A stretch of DNA of 18,236 nt, taken from NCBI GenBank assembly GCA_046049675.1, contig JBJORA010000027.1:1-18236 (forward strand), given 5' to 3'. The notes below the pieces were generated by a model. The model ran no database searches, was not told the origin of the DNA, and saw only the letters and a program-made list of their open reading frames with translations. Shown one piece after another: positions 17,701 through 18,236 of the stretch (position 1 is the first letter of the stretch; each line of letters begins with the position of its first letter). This stretch comes from CAIXQW01 sp046049675. GTDB taxonomy: Bacteria; Bacteroidota; Bacteroidia; Chitinophagales; Chitinophagaceae. The position numbers and the translations under genes are program-made.

Positions 17701-18236
17701 ATGTTCTACAAGTGTTACAACTACGATTACCGAGCCTGTAGTACTTAGTGCTACAATTGCCAATACCCCAGCAACGTGTAACGGTTTAAGCACAGGTAGT
17801 GCTACGGTTACTGCTGTAGATGGTAATGGTGGTTATACTTATAGTTGGATACCAAATGTAAGTACTACAAATATTATTAGCAATCAGCCTCAAGGCACCT
17901 ATAGTTGTACTATTACAGATAGCAAAGGTTGTACAACAAGCGTAGTTACTACGATTACACAACCACTAGCTTTAACAGCTACAATTGCCAATACCCCTGT
18001 TACGTGTAACGGCTTAAGTACGGGTAGCGCAACAGTGACCGCTGTAGATGGTAATGGTGGATATACTTATAGTTGGACGCCCAATGTAAGTACTACAGAT
18101 GTTATTAGCAATCAGCCTCAAGGCACTTATAGTTGTACCATCACAGATAGTAAAGGTTGTACAACAAGCGTTGTTACTACAATTACGCAACCACTCGCTT
18201 TAACAGCTACAATTGCTAATACACCAGTTACTTGTA
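11714..18236 (+). CDS. Giant SprB-repeat surface adhesin (gliding-motility type), 3' end outside window
   Basis: The frame from ATG 11714 is open to the window edge: 2174 complete codons and no stop, checked codon by codon. Residues 1-33 are a signal peptide (charged start M-N-K-I-F, hydrophobic core, S-A-F-A then Q34). Residues 34 to about 1160 are beta-rich and Cys-rich; the first part (I-K-N-N-T-T-S-T-L-S-N-C-F-V, then W-V-T-F-T-Y-K-V-K-A) resembles DUF11-like conserved repeats. An acidic D-N-D-N-N-L-I-A-D-G (658-667) resembles a thrombospondin type 3 calcium loop. From residue 1161 come 13 complete SprB-type repeats plus a partial one, each with T-C-[NF]-G early and D-[SA]-K-G-C-T late in most units. 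By family, such proteins are exported by T9SS and act as mobile or anchored adhesins in gliding and attachment. Expected C-terminal parts are a gliding-associated or type A/B T9SS domain, not visible here. No Shine-Dalgarno sequence precedes the ATG. It could be a non-motile adhesin; SprB itself is not implied. Confidence 0.88.
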   Translation, partial: MNKIFLHRRPTKLYLSSIAVVAMLMLSSLSAFAQVQWFNNGAQSTAVSNVLVCTDTTFQVSIKNNTTSTLSNCFVSIALPSSLTYIAGSMLETTTSNPLKTVVESNITNLQAPIFTFQDIPVGEWVTFTYKVKAHCGLSVSNETVFIQLNHSSGASSPNSSIPALPLVNILAGAIDATNSSAAYYVGNLGNIFSQCDTFVNVSQNAISFTTPNTKAFVVMDTVGKGVKIMTVPSKGTLIGDTLWLTAADVATIGDGDLFWETGEVLRVCYNVKIASCTKLIRVLKPYWGCTADICIPGSPLTTAAVINSAAPLITTSIKRSKICYDGTPQLDTITIKNTGTGPASAIKLDARYYWSGVYHELVNWDTSAFKLLKSNGTTVNIPGSWFSAIGANSWANCSGGGTTPKPYLFTLNIPDTLQGLDSFKVVLRSYKANTCTYIPCLYGVGNNYFGENAETYQVRYSDQCGINQFTTNWKNFSVWLGGTAGSGLFTIFDGSFNTPTDIYNGQPFTFNYNCVYAHFGYSNVGKTWIEIRKPACVTFGTTATFYYNSNPAHTYTITPVSSTIATFNVLKSTNVYGYNGDELRISANVVCGTCATPNQSFEIVAWHIPDTTCPGACPVEIGRKTVPVTVHCTQGCPTGGATTVQASIARKTFGLPDNDNNLIADGFGSIDLTKVRTDRASGRDTILIKQAIKVFPRTSGIGSGTPFPHLLVDYIAPNDKYSSGGLASIYVFPRSSAPNPFATIFYLPVVEYAPGRFTINLTSIDTFYNNNWDGDLLLQEYDSIYIEAPIRVGVVESEFGYWYTPSDQWKIRSYSADVLNPAPGYYPSGGWRACDSAGAAVTILGYWQDSYTTPDQTLKACTVNQLVTYNRTRHGYAWNPYPYEHRNFLNADSFIIKLPPGFKYKNNSATATSHYYSSYQSTTLNPVGSAGTVQTGITYYFKMFNKYKFAGGTMDNLDELGETWLAFEVEPTCISGNNGSGGNATWSVHNTYKDAGAWNYDSLQVNGTYGSYYGYNHGYTYWYYTQNIVFEGPNLTISGGGPLNINFTKANGSFSVTNNSNSQISTNTWVYLQPISGASTINNLKVNGVTVAPISGFYQLGNLAAGQLRNIDVEFNLNGCTETVFRVFTGYACGSYPTIFDSTVACGAITLTMNGNDPPLTYNTSFIINCTGVVNATIDVTASGGIPPYKYNLNGGAYQYGTQFTNLGVGSYTINVKDTNNCIQTAIIPIVTPSNLTLALDSMLHVKCNGAATGKAYLSALNGYGLYVMSISPNAAVIKNNSQFTVLGLTAQTYTATVVDYCNNTASFVFTITQPPVIVTSATPQHVNCFGGLTGGATSTTSGGVPSYTYTWNSTPNQTSANLSAVAAGNYTLTVKDANLCTKTTFVTITQPPTLTATMGAPTHVTCFGFTNGAATVTAGGGTPGYSYAWSPGGATTATLSGVGSGTYTCIVTDSKGCTRSTTVTITQPAAALAVALGTPVHNNCFGQSIGSVSGTVTGGTSSYTYAWSPSGGNAASASNLAANTYTLSVTDSKGCTSTSSVAITQPAAALAASISSTTHVTCNGLSNGAAAVSAVGGTVAYTYSWSGGAGTASSASGLIANNYVVTVTDSKGCTSSTNITITQPAPLVATGNVINSVGCFGESTGSADVTVTGGTTAYTYAWSPSGGSSATATNLAAGTYTINVTDAKGCTSSSSINIAQPSAPLTATISNTPVTCFGTATGTIAVTASGGTSAYSYAWTPNIGSSASISNLVAGTYSCTITDAKGCTTSVSTTITEPIVLTATIANTPVTCNGLSTGSATVTAVDGNGGYTYSWTPNVSTTNIISNQPQGTYSCTITDSKGCTTSVATTIAQPLVLTATIANTPVTCNGLSTGSATVTAVDGNGGYTYSWTPNVSSTNIISNQPQGTYSCTITDSKGCTTSVSTTITEPIALTATIANTPVTCYGLSTGSATITAVGGNGSNNYSWTPNVSTTNTISNQPQGIYSCIITDSKGCSTSVTTTITEPVVLSATIANTPATCNGLSTGSATVTAVDGNGGYTYSWIPNVSTTNIISNQPQGTYSCTITDSKGCTTSVVTTITQPLALTATIANTPVTCNGLSTGSATVTAVDGNGGYTYSWTPNVSTTDVISNQPQGTYSCTITDSKGCTTSVVTTITQPLALTATIANTPVTC
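15194..18236 (+). repeat. Tandem SprB-type coding repeats (13 complete, 1 partial)
   Basis: Units aligned on the leading L-T-A-T-like strand start at 15194, 15422, 15668, 15899, 16133, 16367, 16598, 16832, 17060, 17288, 17516, 17744 and 17972, with a partial unit at 18200. Unit lengths are 228, 246, 231, 234, 234, 231, 234, then 228 for six units in a row. Each unit is an Ig-like beta module with the consensus T-P-V-T-C-x-G, a central Y-x-Y-x-W-x-P, then G-T-Y-x-x-x-[IV]-T-D-[SA]-K-G-C-T and an I-T-[QE]-P linker. The two conserved cysteines per unit could form an intra-domain disulfide. All length differences are multiples of three, so the frame is kept. The first two units are the most diverged. 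Confidence 0.9.
17060..18236 (+). repeat. Homogenised 228-bp sub-array within the adhesin gene
   Basis: Five consecutive complete units of exactly 228 bp (76 residues) plus a partial sixth share a distinct variant of the repeat: V-D-G-N-G-G-Y-T-Y-S-W-T-P-N-V-S-T-T followed by N-I-I-S-N-Q-P-Q-G-T-Y-S-C. The unit at 17516 deviates most (G-G-N-G-S-N-N-Y-S-W). A codon-by-codon comparison of the units at 17060 and 17972 gives 46 identical codons, 25 synonymous changes and 5 amino-acid changes out of 76. The array runs into the window edge, so its full length is unknown. Confidence 0.88.

Noticed and set aside
15194..18236. Regular long repeats suggesting a CRISPR array or satellite DNA
   Set aside because: The units are 228-246 bp, contiguous without spacers, all differ by multiples of three and encode one continuous SprB-type protein frame.

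Overview
The window looks like chromosomal DNA from a Bacteroidota bacterium, most likely of the Chitinophagales/Sphingobacteriia type. The evidence is: ribosomal proteins S12 and S7 of Bacteroidota type; several TAnnTTTG promoter boxes (one with a TTTG element exactly 19 nt upstream) and no clear Shine-Dalgarno sequences; a protein with a type IX secretion (T9SS) C-terminal sorting domain; a DUF4139 protein; and a giant SprB-repeat surface protein. I see no tRNA, rRNA, IS element, prophage or CRISPR array.

Layout. Positions 1-413 hold no gene, only a short palindromic element near the left end. Next come a secreted DUF4139/MuiA-family protein (414-2051, +) with a strong hairpin terminator, and a multi-pass membrane protein (2114-3382, +) that overlaps tail-to-tail with a Wzx-like polysaccharide flippase (3366-4691, -). 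A two-gene rpsL-rpsG operon (5757-4818, -) follows, closed by a textbook terminator and not continued by fusA. Then come a T9SS-exported beta-propeller-like protein (5913-7517, -) and branched-chain aminotransferase ilvE (7661-8719, -). Divergent from ilvE is a small uncharacterised gene translationally coupled to rdgB (8790-9820, +). A repeat-bearing spacer (9821-10023) separates rdgB from an orphan MacB/FtsX-type permease (10024-11277, -).

The right third (11714 to the window edge, +) is one uninterrupted reading frame of at least 2174 codons. I checked it codon by codon and it has no stop. It starts with a signal peptide, continues with about 1130 residues of Cys-rich, beta-rich, DUF11-like sequence, and then becomes a tandem array of SprB-type repeats of 76-82 residues. 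The last five complete units are exactly 228 bp each. It is easily missed because it never closes inside the window. The family implies a cell-surface adhesin exported by T9SS and used in gliding or attachment; its C-terminal sorting domain would lie beyond the right edge.

Functionally, most genes are housekeeping (translation, branched-chain amino acids, nucleotide-pool sanitation) mixed with cell-envelope genes (flippase, membrane protein, permease, two T9SS-type secreted proteins). The most interesting signal is the giant adhesin, especially the contrast in its distal repeats between near-invariant protein sequence and heavily scrambled synonymous codons.
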